A stretch of 63,037 nucleotides of DNA from Ureibacillus massiliensis 4400831 = CIP 108448 = CCUG 49529. Lineage in GTDB: Bacteria; Bacillota; Bacilli; Bacillales_A; Planococcaceae. The notes beneath the pieces were generated by a model. It worked only from the letters and a program-made list of their open reading frames with translations, was not told where the DNA came from and made no database searches. The stretch covers positions 1-63,037 of the forward strand of contig NZ_JPVQ01000022.1 in the NCBI RefSeq assembly GCF_000772965.1, given 5' to 3'. The position numbers and the translations under genes were made by a program. Shown one piece after another: positions 1 to 9,597 of the stretch (positions are counted from its first letter, which is position 1; each line of letters opens with the position of its first letter).

Positions 1-52
1 AAAGAAAAACTATTTTCGTGTCTAAATATTTAAGGGGGCTAAAAAGAAAGAT

Positions 53-235
53 GGTGCTGAGTGGACAAAACGATCAAGTGAATGGACAAAAACCGCACGC
101 GAATGGACAAAACTGAAGTGGGTAGACAAAACGAAGCGATGAACGGACAAAAGTTGGTGCTGAGTGGACAAAACGATCAAGTGAATGGACAAAAACCGCT
201 CGCGAATGGACAAAACTGAAGTGAGTAGACAAAAT
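53..235. repeat. Array A1: GGACAAAA words, 103-bp period
   Basis: Words of the form GGACAAAA (once or twice AGACAAAA) begin at 63, 84, 105, 124, 145, 166, 187, 208 and 227. The steps are 21, 21, 19, 21, 21, 21, 21, 19, so the block starting at 53 recurs at 156, exactly 103 bp later. The bases between words are also conserved between the two copies. 103 is not a multiple of three and the block encodes no credible protein. The array belongs to the same spacing family as the arrays at 491, 21292, 21695, 26234 and 29468. Function unknown. Confidence 0.9.
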
Positions 236-362
236 AACAGTCGGAATGAGAAAAAAGTTGCTCGGTTAATTAAAGATTCAACATTATTTGTTATGTTACT
301 AGTTAATATCTTGTGAAAAGAATTCGATACTCATAATTTCTTTTAACTTAGAAGTAGGCAAC

Positions 363-397
363 AGGATTTCGGATCTCAATCCTATTTTTTCTTTTTA
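363..397 (+). terminator. Terminator-like hairpin in the left intergenic region
   Basis: AGGATT (363-368) and AATCCT (378-383) form a short stem followed by a T-rich tract to about 397. It could end a transcript entering from the left of the window. The short stem keeps confidence modest. The rest of 236-490 shows nothing recognisable. Confidence 0.45.
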
Positions 398-490
398 AAA
401 ATAATAGCAATTAAAATGAATCGTTTTAGTATGGTCAATCGTAGATTAATATGAATGAACAAAGTGGTGATTAGTCTGTCATTTTTTTTC

Positions 491-1715
491 GGGCGGATAG
501 GTAGTTGATTTGAGCACATAGTCCGATTATTGGATCACGTGCGCGTTGTTGTATGCAAATAAAATTTATTCGGGCGGATAAATCGTTGATTGGATCACAT
601 AGCCCGAGGATTAGAGCGGATACCAATCCGATTGGATCACATGCACCCTCGTTTCGGGTGGATTAAATAATTTGGAGCGGATACCAATCCGATTGGATCA
701 CATAGTCAGAGGATTGGAGCACATATCTGGTTGATTGGATCACAAGCTCCCTCGTTTCGGGCGGATAAAATTATTTGGAGCGGATACCAATTCGATTGGA
801 TCACATAGCCCGAGGACTGGAGCGCTTATCTGGTCGATTGGATCACAAGCTCCCTCGTTTCGGGTGGATAAAATTATTTGGAGCGGATACTAATCCGATT
901 GGATCACATAGTCCGAGGATTGGAGCGCTTACCTGATTGATTGGATCACATGCTCCTCCGTTTCGGGCGGATTAAATAATTTGGAGCGGATACTAATCCG
1001 ATTGGATCACATAGTCCGAGGATTAGAGCACATATCTGGTTGATTGGATCACATGCACCCTCGTTTCGGGAGGATAAAATTATTTGGAGCGGATACCAAT
1101 CCGATTTGAGCACATAGTCCGAGGATTGGAGCACATATCTGGTTGATTGGATCACATGCACCCTCGTTTCGGGCGGATAAAATTATTTGGAGCGGATACC
1201 AATCCGATTGGATCACATAGCCCGAGGATTAGAGCACATATCTGGTTGATTGGATCACATGCACCCTCGTTTCGGGCGGATAAAATTATTTGGAGCGGAT
1301 ACCAATCCGATTGGATCACATAGCCCGAGGATTAGAGCACATATCTGGTTGATTGGATCACATGCACCCTCGTTTCGGGCGGATAAAATTATTTGGAGCG
1401 GATACCAATCCGATTGGATCACATAGCCCGAGGATTAGAGCACATATCTGGTTGATTGGATCACATGCACCCTCGTTTCGGGTGGATAAAATTATTTGGA
1501 GCGGATACCAATCCGATTGGATCACATGCTCCCTCGTTTCGGGCGGATTAAATTATTTGGAGCGGATACTAATTCGATTGGATCACATAGTCCGAGGATT
1601 GGAGCGCTTATCTGGTCGATTGGATCACATAGCCCGATGATTAGAGCGCTTATCTGATTGATTGGATCACATAGCCCGATGATTAGAGCGCTTATCTGAT
1701 TGATTGGATCACATA
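491..1715. repeat. Array A2: about 60 phased 9-mers, 103-bp period
   Basis: This 1.2-kb array is made of 9-bp words GATCACATA, GAGCACATA, GAGCGGATA, GGGCGGATA and GAGCGCTTA, which fit one loose consensus G-A/G-T/G-C-A/G-C/G-A/T-T-A. Within a unit the word starts step 21, 19, 21, 21, 21 bp. The phrase GGATCACATGCACCCTCG recurs at 1149, 1252, 1355 and 1458, always 103 bp apart. Outer units are more diverged than the central ones, as expected for local homogenisation. Open frames inside are by-products of the repeat. Function unknown. Confidence 0.93.
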
Positions 1716-2388
1716 ACCAACAGATCCGACCTTTATCCAATAGTTCCAATCCCTATCAAATTAGCTGCTCACAAATCCACTCCGAAAATCAACGACAACT
1801 GCCCGTGTTACAGGATTTAAGCGAATTTATCTATCTATTTGAAATTTTTTTATTTTAGTAGAGTGATTTGATGCTTTTTTTAAAAAAGCATGGTAAACTG
1901 ATTTGTGATAATGAACAATGATTTGAACCGATAGTTCAAAAGGTAAATAAAACCTGTAATTTAGCGCTTACATTTTCAAATTTTGTTCATTTTTCACAAG
2001 AATTGGGTAGTGCTTGTATACGTTTTGTACTAGCAGTCTAATTTACTTAACTGAAAAAATTTTTAAGATTGTTTAGACAAACAGTACGATGCCAGCAATA
2101 TCTGATGAAAGCAGTCCAAACATTACATAATTGAAATTTGCCTACATAAGATGCATATGTCGCAAAACTAAATCACACACAAAAACTTATTGATTAGGTC
2201 TTTACGCGAACATTTTTATGGAAGTTTCCATGTATAGCTTTATTTTTAAATAAGGCTATTGCATTTCTTCCATTAAAGCTACAGACCCCATCATAAAAAG
2301 ACATAGTCATTTTAATAAGCAATTTCCATTCATTTTTTGAATGATACTAGATTTTGAGATTACAATTTTAGGAGGATAACGTTTAATT
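1716..2388. other. Intergenic region upstream of the RND genes, with two inverted repeats
   Basis: No gene is supported here. There is a perfect inverted repeat at 1871-1891 (ATGCTTTTTT, one T, AAAAAAGCAT) and a second, imperfect one at 2234-2259 (ATAGC-TTATTT against AAATAA-GGCTAT). Either could be a regulatory or terminator-like structure. I could not assign a promoter for the efflux genes with confidence. Confidence 0.5.
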
Positions 2389-3624
2389 ATGAAGGTGAAC
2401 AAATATCGTTTCGGTGGAGCGCTGTTTTTAAGTACAGCACTGCTGCTGAGTGGTTGTAATAATAATGCAGATTCAGAAGACACGACAGAAGAAGTAGTTC
2501 GCGAAATCCCTGTTGAAACAGCTGCTGTAACATTCGGTGCTTTAACGGATGACCAATTGTTAACAGGACAAATTGAAGCAGAAAATGAAGTATCAATCTT
2601 ACCAAGTACTGCAGGCGAAATCACAGCTATTTATGTTAAAAAAGGTGATGTCGTAAAAGTAGGTCAGGTAATTGCTCAATTAGATAATACGAATGAGTTA
2701 AATGCCGTGAAACAAGCGGAAATTAGTGTGAAACAAGCCCAGCTTTCATTGGAAGATGCACAGAAAAGTCAATCGGATGCATTGGAAAATATTGAGTTGC
2801 AGCTTGAACAAGCACAATCAGCTTATGATACTGCAAAGGCTGATTTAGATCGCAATCAGAAGCTTTTTGATGCTGGTCTTATTTCAGAAAAGGAATTAGA
2901 GGGTTATAAATTACAAGAAAAAAATGCCCGTATCCAATTAGACCAGGTAAATTTAAGTAAAGTACAAGCAGAAAATACAATTGGTATCCAAACAGTTGAA
3001 ACTTCGTTAGAACAAGCCCAGCTTTCTCTTGAATCAGCTAAGCAACGTTTAGATGACAAAGTGGTGAAAGCGACGATTTCAGGTGAAGTTACTTCTGTAG
3101 ATGCAGAAGTAGGAGAAATGGCATCAGGTCAAAGTCCATTAGCAACAGTTGTTTCTATGAATACTGTTTCGCTAAATGTGAATCTTTTACAGGGTCATTT
3201 AAATTCCTTTGCAGTTGGCGATGAAATCGAAGTACAAGTGATTGGCCTAGAGGGTACATTTGAAGGTACTGTTTCATATATCTCAAGTATTAGCTCAGGC
3301 TCAGGTTTATTTACAATGGAAGTTCAAATTGACAATTCAGACAAAGTAATTAAACCGGGTATGGTAGCTTCTATTGTTATGGAAGAAGTTCTTGAACAAG
3401 ATAAATTAATGGTACCAACGGAAGCAATTATTCAAAAAGAAGGTAAATCCGTTGTCTTTATCGTTCAAGATAATAAAGCGGTACAAAAAGAAGTGGAAGT
3501 TATCCGCTTCAATACCGAACTAACAGCAGTTACTGGTGAATTAAAAGAAAATGACTTAGTCGTTATATCAGGACAAAACCTCCTAAATGATGGAGATTTA
3601 GTGAAAGTCATGGAGGAGGACTAA
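2389..3624 (+). CDS. RND/HlyD-family efflux adaptor lipoprotein
   Basis: This 411-aa protein is the membrane-fusion (adaptor) partner of the pump encoded 3 bases downstream. The N-terminus is a lipoprotein signal with lipobox LLSGC (Cys23), so the protein should sit on the outer face of the membrane. After it come a lipoyl/barrel-sandwich half, a long Gln/Glu/Ala-rich coiled-coil hairpin (about residues 100-205), the second lipoyl half and beta-barrel domains. AGGAGG lies at 2370-2375 ahead of the ATG. In Gram-positives such adaptors work with SwrC/YerP-type RND pumps that export amphiphiles. The substrate here is not visible from sequence. Confidence 0.9.
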   Translation: MKVNKYRFGGALFLSTALLLSGCNNNADSEDTTEEVVREIPVETAAVTFGALTDDQLLTGQIEAENEVSILPSTAGEITAIYVKKGDVVKVGQVIAQLDNTNELNAVKQAEISVKQAQLSLEDAQKSQSDALENIELQLEQAQSAYDTAKADLDRNQKLFDAGLISEKELEGYKLQEKNARIQLDQVNLSKVQAENTIGIQTVETSLEQAQLSLESAKQRLDDKVVKATISGEVTSVDAEVGEMASGQSPLATVVSMNTVSLNVNLLQGHLNSFAVGDEIEVQVIGLEGTFEGTVSYISSISSGSGLFTMEVQIDNSDKVIKPGMVASIVMEEVLEQDKLMVPTEAIIQKEGKSVVFIVQDNKAVQKEVEVIRFNTELTAVTGELKENDLVVISGQNLLNDGDLVKVMEED

Positions 3625-3627
3625 ACC

Positions 3628-6600
3628 TTGAAAAATTTAGTTAAAACCTCTATACAGCGTCCAGTCGGCGTCATTATGTTTGTCGTTGTCGCCCTGGTAA
3701 TTGGATTTATATCTTTAACAGGTTTAAAAGTAGATTTATTCCCTAAAATGGATTTACCGATAGCGGTTGTAGCAACTAGTTATCCAGGAGGTGCCCCTCA
3801 GGAGGTAGAGGAGTTAATTTCCAAACCGATTGAGGATGCAGTAGGTACAATCGAAGGTATGGATACGATTCAATCGGTTTCTCAACAATCATCTTCTTTA
3901 GTCATTATGATGTTTGACTTTGGTCGAGACATTGAAAGTGCTATGACCGATGTGCGTGAAAAAGTGGATCAAATTTCTGGGACGTTGCCAGAGAATGCCA
4001 ATGATCCAATGGTTATGCGACTTGACCCAAATGCAACTGCGGTCGTCTATGCATCGTTATCGGGTGCAGAGTTAAGTGAATTACAAGAGATTGCAGAAAA
4101 CGAAGTACAACCTGCTTTAGAGCGTGCAGGTGGTGTTGCTTCTGCATCTATTTCCGGTGGGGTGGAACGCGAAATCCGCGTGAACCTTGACCAGGCGAAG
4201 CTAATGAATTTTGGCTTAACTGGCTCCCAGGTAATGAATGCGTTGGCTGGAGAAAACCGTTCTATATCAGCTGGGACAGTTGAACAAGGTGGTAAGGATG
4301 TTCAGCTACGGATTGTAGGGGAATATACTTCCATTGAAGATATCCGCAATACGCAGTTAACATTAAATAGTGGTGAAACGATTCGTGTACGAGATGTTGC
4401 GGAGGTTGTGGATACATTTAAAGAACAAACATCCGTTTCTCGTGTTAATGGGGAAGATACTTTATTGTTCTCAATTATGAAGCAATCTGATGCAAACTCA
4501 GTTGAAGTATCTACAGAAGTTCAAAAAGCTATAGATGAATTAAACGAAAAGTTTGCAGATCGTGGTTTGAAAATTAATACAGTAATGGATACGTCGACAT
4601 ATATTACGGATTCCATTGATTCTGTTATTAGTAACATGGTTATCGGTGGCGGTTTAGCAGCGTTAATTTTATTACTATTTTTACGTAGTATTCGTGCGAC
4701 ATTGGTTATTGGGATTTCTATGCCAATTGCCATTATTACGACGTTCTCGTTAATGTACTTTACTGGTGAAACATTGAACGTTATTTCCATGGGTGGTCTT
4801 GCCCTTGGTATTGGGATGATGGTGGATAGCTCCATCGTTATTTTGGAGAATATATTCCTCAAACGGCAGGAAGGTATGCCGCTTAGGGAAGCTGCTATAG
4901 AAGGTGGCGGCGAGTTAGTTGGTGCCGTTGTTGCTTCCACATTGACGACAGCCGTTGTGTTTATTCCAATCGTCTTTGTTGAAGGGATTGCAGCACAGAT
5001 TTTCCGTCCATTGGCTTTAGCGGTAGTGTTCTCATTAACGGCGGCGTTGTTAGCAGCGATTACATTGATTCCGATGTTATCTTCGAAATTACTTGGTAAT
5101 GTGATGATTGCCATGGATGGAGAGAAGCCAAAAGGTATTGTTAATAAACTACTAGAAGCGTTTAAAAAGGTTTATGGAAAAGTATTGAAATGGGCTTTGA
5201 AGTTCAGAAAAACAGTAATTTTAATTGTAATGGCATGTTTTGTAGGAAGCTTTGCTCTACTAGGCTCTGTGGGTGTTGAGTTTATGCCAGAAAGTGATGC
5301 AGGGCAAATCGGTATTACTGCAGAAATTCAAAGTGGCTCACAATTAGAAGAAACAGAAGAAGTTGTGAATGAAATCAATGAACGTCTTGCACAATTTGAA
5401 GACATTATTCGTGTAAGTTATGTAAGTATTGGCGGTAGTTCAAATGGTGTAAGTGCCGGTACAACCAATACCGCATCTTATATGCTTGAGTTAGTAAGTT
5501 CTAGTGAACGTGATATTACGACTAAAGAATTTATTGCACAGGTTACAGATCTTGTGGGAGATATTCCTGGAGCAGAGATTACAGTAGCTGATCAAAGTTC
5601 GGGTATGAGTACAGGGTCGCCAATTCAATTACAAATTTCTGGTGATGATCAAGATGTGTTAGGTGATTTAGCACAACAAGTAGTTTGGATGCTTGAAGAT
5701 ATTGATGGTACATTAAATGTAGAAAGTTCAATGTCAGAAGGGAATCCGGAAGTACAAGTTGTAGTAAATCGTGAAGTTGCAAGTGCATTTGGTCTTTCTT
5801 ATCAGCAAATCATGAATGAAATTAATTTGTCCTTTAACGGTCAAGTGGCGACTTACTATAAAGAAGGCGGTTCTGAATACGATGTAACGGTTGCATTACC
5901 AAAAGAAGAAACGGAAACTGTTCGCGATTTAGAAACAATGAACATTCGTAATAATCAAGGTATGGATATTCCATTGTCCCTTGTAGCGGAATTTGTACAA
6001 GTACAGGGTCCTTCTCAAATCACACGTGTTGACCAAGTTCGTACAGTTAATGTAACGAGTGATGTTTATGGTCGTGATTTAGGAAGTGTCGCAACGGATA
6101 TTCAATTAGCAGTTGAGGATTTAACCTTACCTGATGGCTATGAAATTAGTATGGGTGGGGAAACGGAACAAATGATGGAATCCTTCGGTCAACTAGCATT
6201 GGCACTATTACTAGGTATCTTCCTAGTATATATGGTCATGGCAGTGCAGTTTGAGTCCTTTGTATATCCATTCATTATCATGTTCTCGATGCCGACAATG
6301 ATTATCGGTGTAATTGTGGGTCTATTTATAGTAGGTATCCCATTAAGTATGCCAGGTTTCATCGGTATAATATTACTAGCAGGGATTGTAGTAAACAACG
6401 GTATCTTACTAGTTGAGTATATTAATATTTTACGAAATAAAGGCATGGAACGTATGGAAGCCATTATCGAAGCGGGTAAAAGTCGTGTTCGTCCAATCTT
6501 TATGACGACATTAACAACTGTTCTTGCGATGATTCCATTAGCAATGGCATTAGGAGAAGGTGCGGAATCTCAACAACCAATGGCAGTCGTTGTTGTATTC

Positions 6601-7008
6601 GGTTTATCTGCTTCTACATTATTTACTTTAGTATTTGTTCCAGTTATGTATGTCATTATCGATAATATGGCAGTGAAAGTAAAAGGCTGGTTCGGTCCTA
6701 AAGAGAAAAAAGCGAAGAAGAAAAAGAAAAAATTCGGCTTCGGTAAACGTAAAAACGGTGATAACAGTGTTGAAGAGACAGTAGATACTAAAGATCGTTC
6801 ATCAGAAGGTATTCCTGCGCTAAACACTGATGAACTTAAAGATAAAGTCGGTGTTACAAGTGATACAACTGAAATTCCAGTTGTTCCAGAAATACCAGAA
6901 CAAACAGAATCAGAAACTGTAGAAAATGCTGAAGTATCCTCAAAACTTACTGATAAAAAAGTGAACAAACGAAAAGGACTATTTGGCCGTAATAAGTCCA
7001 AAGAATGA
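3628..7008 (+). CDS. RND-family efflux pump (AcrB/SwrC-like)
   Basis: A proton-driven multidrug/lipopeptide-type exporter of 1126 aa, starting at TTG with GGAGGAGGA immediately upstream. It shows the RND layout: TM1 near residues 12-34, a large extracytoplasmic porter loop, TM2-6, a second porter loop and TM8-12. The TM4 motif reads GMMVDSSIVILEN, with one Asp where AcrB has two, as in Gram-positive SwrC-like pumps. It is longer than usual because of a roughly 95-residue cytoplasmic tail: a Lys-rich patch (KKAKKKKKKFGFGKRK), an acidic, Thr/Glu-rich linker, and a second basic patch ending RKGLFGRNKSKE. It is co-transcribed with the adaptor and closed by the terminator at 7029. Confidence 0.92.
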   Translation: MKNLVKTSIQRPVGVIMFVVVALVIGFISLTGLKVDLFPKMDLPIAVVATSYPGGAPQEVEELISKPIEDAVGTIEGMDTIQSVSQQSSSLVIMMFDFGRDIESAMTDVREKVDQISGTLPENANDPMVMRLDPNATAVVYASLSGAELSELQEIAENEVQPALERAGGVASASISGGVEREIRVNLDQAKLMNFGLTGSQVMNALAGENRSISAGTVEQGGKDVQLRIVGEYTSIEDIRNTQLTLNSGETIRVRDVAEVVDTFKEQTSVSRVNGEDTLLFSIMKQSDANSVEVSTEVQKAIDELNEKFADRGLKINTVMDTSTYITDSIDSVISNMVIGGGLAALILLLFLRSIRATLVIGISMPIAIITTFSLMYFTGETLNVISMGGLALGIGMMVDSSIVILENIFLKRQEGMPLREAAIEGGGELVGAVVASTLTTAVVFIPIVFVEGIAAQIFRPLALAVVFSLTAALLAAITLIPMLSSKLLGNVMIAMDGEKPKGIVNKLLEAFKKVYGKVLKWALKFRKTVILIVMACFVGSFALLGSVGVEFMPESDAGQIGITAEIQSGSQLEETEEVVNEINERLAQFEDIIRVSYVSIGGSSNGVSAGTTNTASYMLELVSSSERDITTKEFIAQVTDLVGDIPGAEITVADQSSGMSTGSPIQLQISGDDQDVLGDLAQQVVWMLEDIDGTLNVESSMSEGNPEVQVVVNREVASAFGLSYQQIMNEINLSFNGQVATYYKEGGSEYDVTVALPKEETETVRDLETMNIRNNQGMDIPLSLVAEFVQVQGPSQITRVDQVRTVNVTSDVYGRDLGSVATDIQLAVEDLTLPDGYEISMGGETEQMMESFGQLALALLLGIFLVYMVMAVQFESFVYPFIIMFSMPTMIIGVIVGLFIVGIPLSMPGFIGIILLAGIVVNNGILLVEYINILRNKGMERMEAIIEAGKSRVRPIFMTTLTTVLAMIPLAMALGEGAESQQPMAVVVVFGLSASTLFTLVFVPVMYVIIDNMAVKVKGWFGPKEKKAKKKKKKFGFGKRKNGDNSVEETVDTKDRSSEGIPALNTDELKDKVGVTSDTTEIPVVPEIPEQTESETVENAEVSSKLTDKKVNKRKGLFGRNKSKE

Positions 7009-7028
7009 TTAAAATTAATACAAATTAC

Positions 7029-7070
7029 AAGCACCAGACGTGGGTAGATGCGTCTGGTGCTTGTTTTTTT
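7029..7070 (+). terminator. Rho-independent terminator of the efflux operon
   Basis: AAGCACCAGACG (7029-7040) pairs perfectly with CGTCTGGTGCTT (7051-7062) and is followed by GTTTTTTT. Confidence 0.95.
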
Positions 7071-7692
7071 ATTTTGTGGTAAACGATTTATTCTTCTCTC
7101 TTTGATGTAATTCGTAAAGAAGTGTTTTCGTTAATAGGAACTCCTTCCTAATCGTAGTCCTATTTAATTAGGAATAACGGAGTAGAAGATGAGAGCAGTA
7201 GGTGATATCATTTGCTATTTTTTGAAAATATAATTAAATCACTTCCATTAGTAACTTCATAGATTAGTAAAGTCATATTTTTATCACTTCCAACAGATTC
7301 CGCTCAGATATCTAGAAGAATATTAATTAAGATTCAAACAGGTGGTAATTAGAAATTACTAAATTTCGCCAGTGCTTTATAAACTGAAACAATATAGACA
7401 AAAAAGTAAAAAAATAATATTATAAAGAAGTAATAGGTACTTTTTTCTTCTTGTAAAAATCTAGTTATAAGGACTTTATACCTAATGTAATTAATTATTT
7501 AATTATGGTTTATTAGCTATAATTTAGTAATTTGATTTATCTGAATAGTTGAATTTACGAAATAATATTAGAAATCTATCTATGTATGCTTTAGTACATA
7601 AATTGTTCGTAAATTCGTTATTGTATGATAATGATAAATTTATGTTTTGGGGTATGAGCGGATACTCGAAAATATCGAAAGGGGGATAAAAA
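7071..7692. other. AT-rich intergenic region before the pterin operon
   Basis: No gene is supported. A hairpin candidate lies at 7141-7182 (TTCCTAAT at 7145-7152 against ATTAGGAA at 7167-7174, with outer CTCC/GGAG). A lone GAGCGGATA word sits at about 7657-7665, just before the next gene's ribosome site. The promoter of the long operon should lie in this region, but I could not pick one convincingly. Confidence 0.5.
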
Positions 7693-8088
7693 ATGACTCG
7701 AAAAACTACATATGATGGAATGTCAGTAAAAACAAGACAAAATATACCTTACCACTTTTCAAAACATAAGATCAAAGGAGAAATTCTAAAAATAACTGAA
7801 GAAAAGAAAATGACATCTGAAGAACAAGTAGAATTCTTATATGCTGTTATTCAAGAACAAGCTATTGATTTAGAAAAGTTAAGAAAACGAGAATTAAAGC
7901 AAAATTATGAAATTGAAAAGTCAAAACTATTTAATAAATTAGTTCATTGTTATGAAAAGAAAGTCGATATTGCAGTGGATCGTGAATTAAAGAATCACTA
8001 TTTTGAATTGCGAGAGATCATAAAAGAAATGGTTAAAGTAGATCGACAATTTGAGAAGTTTGCAGTGATTTTGGATGATTTGAAATAA
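7693..8088 (+). CDS. Hypothetical charged, coiled-coil protein
   Basis: A 131-aa protein with a strong AAAGGGGG ribosome site and ATG start. It is rich in Lys, Glu and Gln; residues about 25-80 and 95-125 look helical and coiled-coil. There is no signal peptide or membrane segment. It lies 63 bp upstream of the GTP cyclohydrolase gene on the same strand with no terminator between, so it may be the first gene of the operon. I do not recognise the family. The charge and helix content would fit a small DNA- or protein-binding regulator, but nothing in the sequence proves that. Confidence 0.75.
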   Translation: MTRKTTYDGMSVKTRQNIPYHFSKHKIKGEILKITEEKKMTSEEQVEFLYAVIQEQAIDLEKLRKRELKQNYEIEKSKLFNKLVHCYEKKVDIAVDRELKNHYFELREIIKEMVKVDRQFEKFAVILDDLK

Positions 8089-8151
8089 GGTTGCCCCAAT
8101 GTCACGTAATATATCTACAGACAAAATAGCATTTACAGGAGAATGATAGAC

Positions 8152-8757
8152 ATGATTAACACTAAAGAATTAACAGAACCTTTCGCAGAAAAGAAATCGG
8201 TGGACAATCAAATAATTGAAGATGCAATGCGTACGATTTTAAATGAGTTAGGAGAAGATATCCATCGTGAAGGGTTATTAGATACGCCGAAACGTGTTGC
8301 GAAAATGTATCGAGAAGTATTTCAAGGAGTAGGTATTGATCCAGAAATCGCATTAACAACTACCTTTGCAGAAGACTATGAAGGCATTGTAACTGTAAAA
8401 GATATTACATTCTACACGTTCTGTGAGCATCACATAATACCGTTCTTTGGTAAAGCGCATATCGGATACATTCCAAATGGTCGTGTTGTCGGCTTATCTA
8501 AATTTGCAAGATTAGTAGAATTAACTTCACAGCGTCCACAAGTACAAGAGCGTATGACAACTCAAATTGCGAATGCAATTGAAAATGTACTACAGCCAAA
8601 AGGTGTTATCGTCACTCTTGAAGCAGAACATCTTTGTATGTGTGCAAGAGGCGTAAAAAAACCAGGAACAAAAACGGTTACGACAATTAAAAAAGGTTTA
8701 TTTGCATCTGATGTTTCTCTATGTGAAGAGTTTGAAAGATCAATTTCTAGAGATTAA
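8152..8757 (+). CDS. folE: GTP cyclohydrolase I
   Basis: It converts GTP to 7,8-dihydroneopterin triphosphate, the entry step of folate and biopterin synthesis. The 201-aa product carries the family core: DTPKRVAKMY, FCEHHIIPFFGKAHIGYIP, QVQERMTTQI and LCMCARGV. Cys91, His94 and Cys162 match the zinc ligands of the E. coli enzyme. I prefer the ATG at 8152 over the one at 8143 because AGGAG (8137-8141) is too close to the latter. Its neighbours are PTPS and SDR genes, not folate genes, which points to biopterin rather than folate. It is probably a second copy, with a housekeeping folE elsewhere; that is inference. Confidence 0.95.
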   Translation: MINTKELTEPFAEKKSVDNQIIEDAMRTILNELGEDIHREGLLDTPKRVAKMYREVFQGVGIDPEIALTTTFAEDYEGIVTVKDITFYTFCEHHIIPFFGKAHIGYIPNGRVVGLSKFARLVELTSQRPQVQERMTTQIANAIENVLQPKGVIVTLEAEHLCMCARGVKKPGTKTVTTIKKGLFASDVSLCEEFERSISRD

Positions 8758-8772
8758 TAGGAGGAATATCCA

Positions 8773-9597
8773 ATGCTTTATTTATCAAGAAGGGTAGATT
8801 TCTCTGCCACTCATACATACAACATCCCGAGTTGGAGTAAAGAACTGAATAGACAAGTATTTGGAAAATGTAATAACCCTAATGGTCATGGACATGACTA
8901 CAAGCTTGAGGTAATGGTGCGTGGAAAATTGAACATGGAATCAGGAATTGTGGTTAATACAACAGACATTAAACATATCGTAAATACTTTTTTAGCAGAA
9001 GAACTTGATGGGAAATTTTTAGATAGAGAACACCCGTATTTTATCCGAAACTTGCCTACAACAGAGAATTTAGTAAATTACATTTGGAATTCTTTAAAGG
9101 ATAAAATGGAGGGCTGTGAACTCTATCAACTGCGCCTACACGAAAACCATTATTTACATGCCGAAAGGAAGATTAATGAAATGACTTATTTAACGAGACA
9201 ATACCATTTCTCTGCTGCTCATAGATTACATAGCATCCACCTTTCTGATGAGGAAAACGTAAAGCTATTCGGAAAATGCAACAATCCAAACGGCCATGGT
9301 CACAATTATTATGTGGATGTTCAAGTAAAAGGCGAACCTTCTAAAGAAACGGGAATGATTATTAACTTAGCAGATTTAGATGAAATCGTTGAACGTGAAA
9401 TAATGGATAAATTTGATCACATGAATTTAAATCTGGATACAGAAGAATTTAAAGAATTAAATCCAACATCGGAAGTAGTGGCAATGGTGTTTTATAACTT
9501 ACTCAAACCACATATCCCAAATTTGCATAAAATCGGGCTATGGGAGACTGAAAAAAATTACTTTGAATATTTAGGTGAGGACGATTATGGCATTTAA
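8773..9597 (+). CDS. Tandem-fused 6-pyruvoyl-tetrahydropterin synthase
   Basis: PTPS turns dihydroneopterin triphosphate into 6-pyruvoyl-tetrahydropterin. The 274-aa protein is two full PTPS domains in one chain, about residues 1-133 and 137-274. Each has a zinc-binding set and the catalytic cysteine: H14, C33, H39, H41 and H150, C169, H175, H177. Both copies read CNNPNGHGH, that is Cys-x5-His-Gly-His. This spacing is typical of biopterin-type PTPS; queuosine QueD has Cys-x3-His-Gly-His. Family members are normally single-domain hexamers, so the double form is unusual. The start is ATG with AGGAGG upstream, 15 bp after folE. The next gene overlaps its stop by 11 bp, implying translational coupling. 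Confidence 0.92.
   Translation: MLYLSRRVDFSATHTYNIPSWSKELNRQVFGKCNNPNGHGHDYKLEVMVRGKLNMESGIVVNTTDIKHIVNTFLAEELDGKFLDREHPYFIRNLPTTENLVNYIWNSLKDKMEGCELYQLRLHENHYLHAERKINEMTYLTRQYHFSAAHRLHSIHLSDEENVKLFGKCNNPNGHGHNYYVDVQVKGEPSKETGMIINLADLDEIVEREIMDKFDHMNLNLDTEEFKELNPTSEVVAMVFYNLLKPHIPNLHKIGLWETEKNYFEYLGEDDYGI

Noticed and set aside
22-1749. Open frames of 60-95 codons on both strands in the left repeat arrays, and similar frames at 21005-21704 and 55139-55710
   Set aside because: They are by-products of the repeats. The 103-bp and 52-bp units are not multiples of three, the peptides are low-complexity permutations of the repeat words, and they lack ribosome sites.
4521-5114. 197-codon minus-strand frame inside the RND gene
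   Set aside because: It is the antisense shadow of a strongly supported gene with matching domain motifs on the plus strand.
8152-9597. Queuosine (folE-queD) operon
   Set aside because: No queC, queE or queF genes are adjacent, and the PTPS motif is Cys-x5-His-Gly-His, not QueD's Cys-x3-His-Gly-His.
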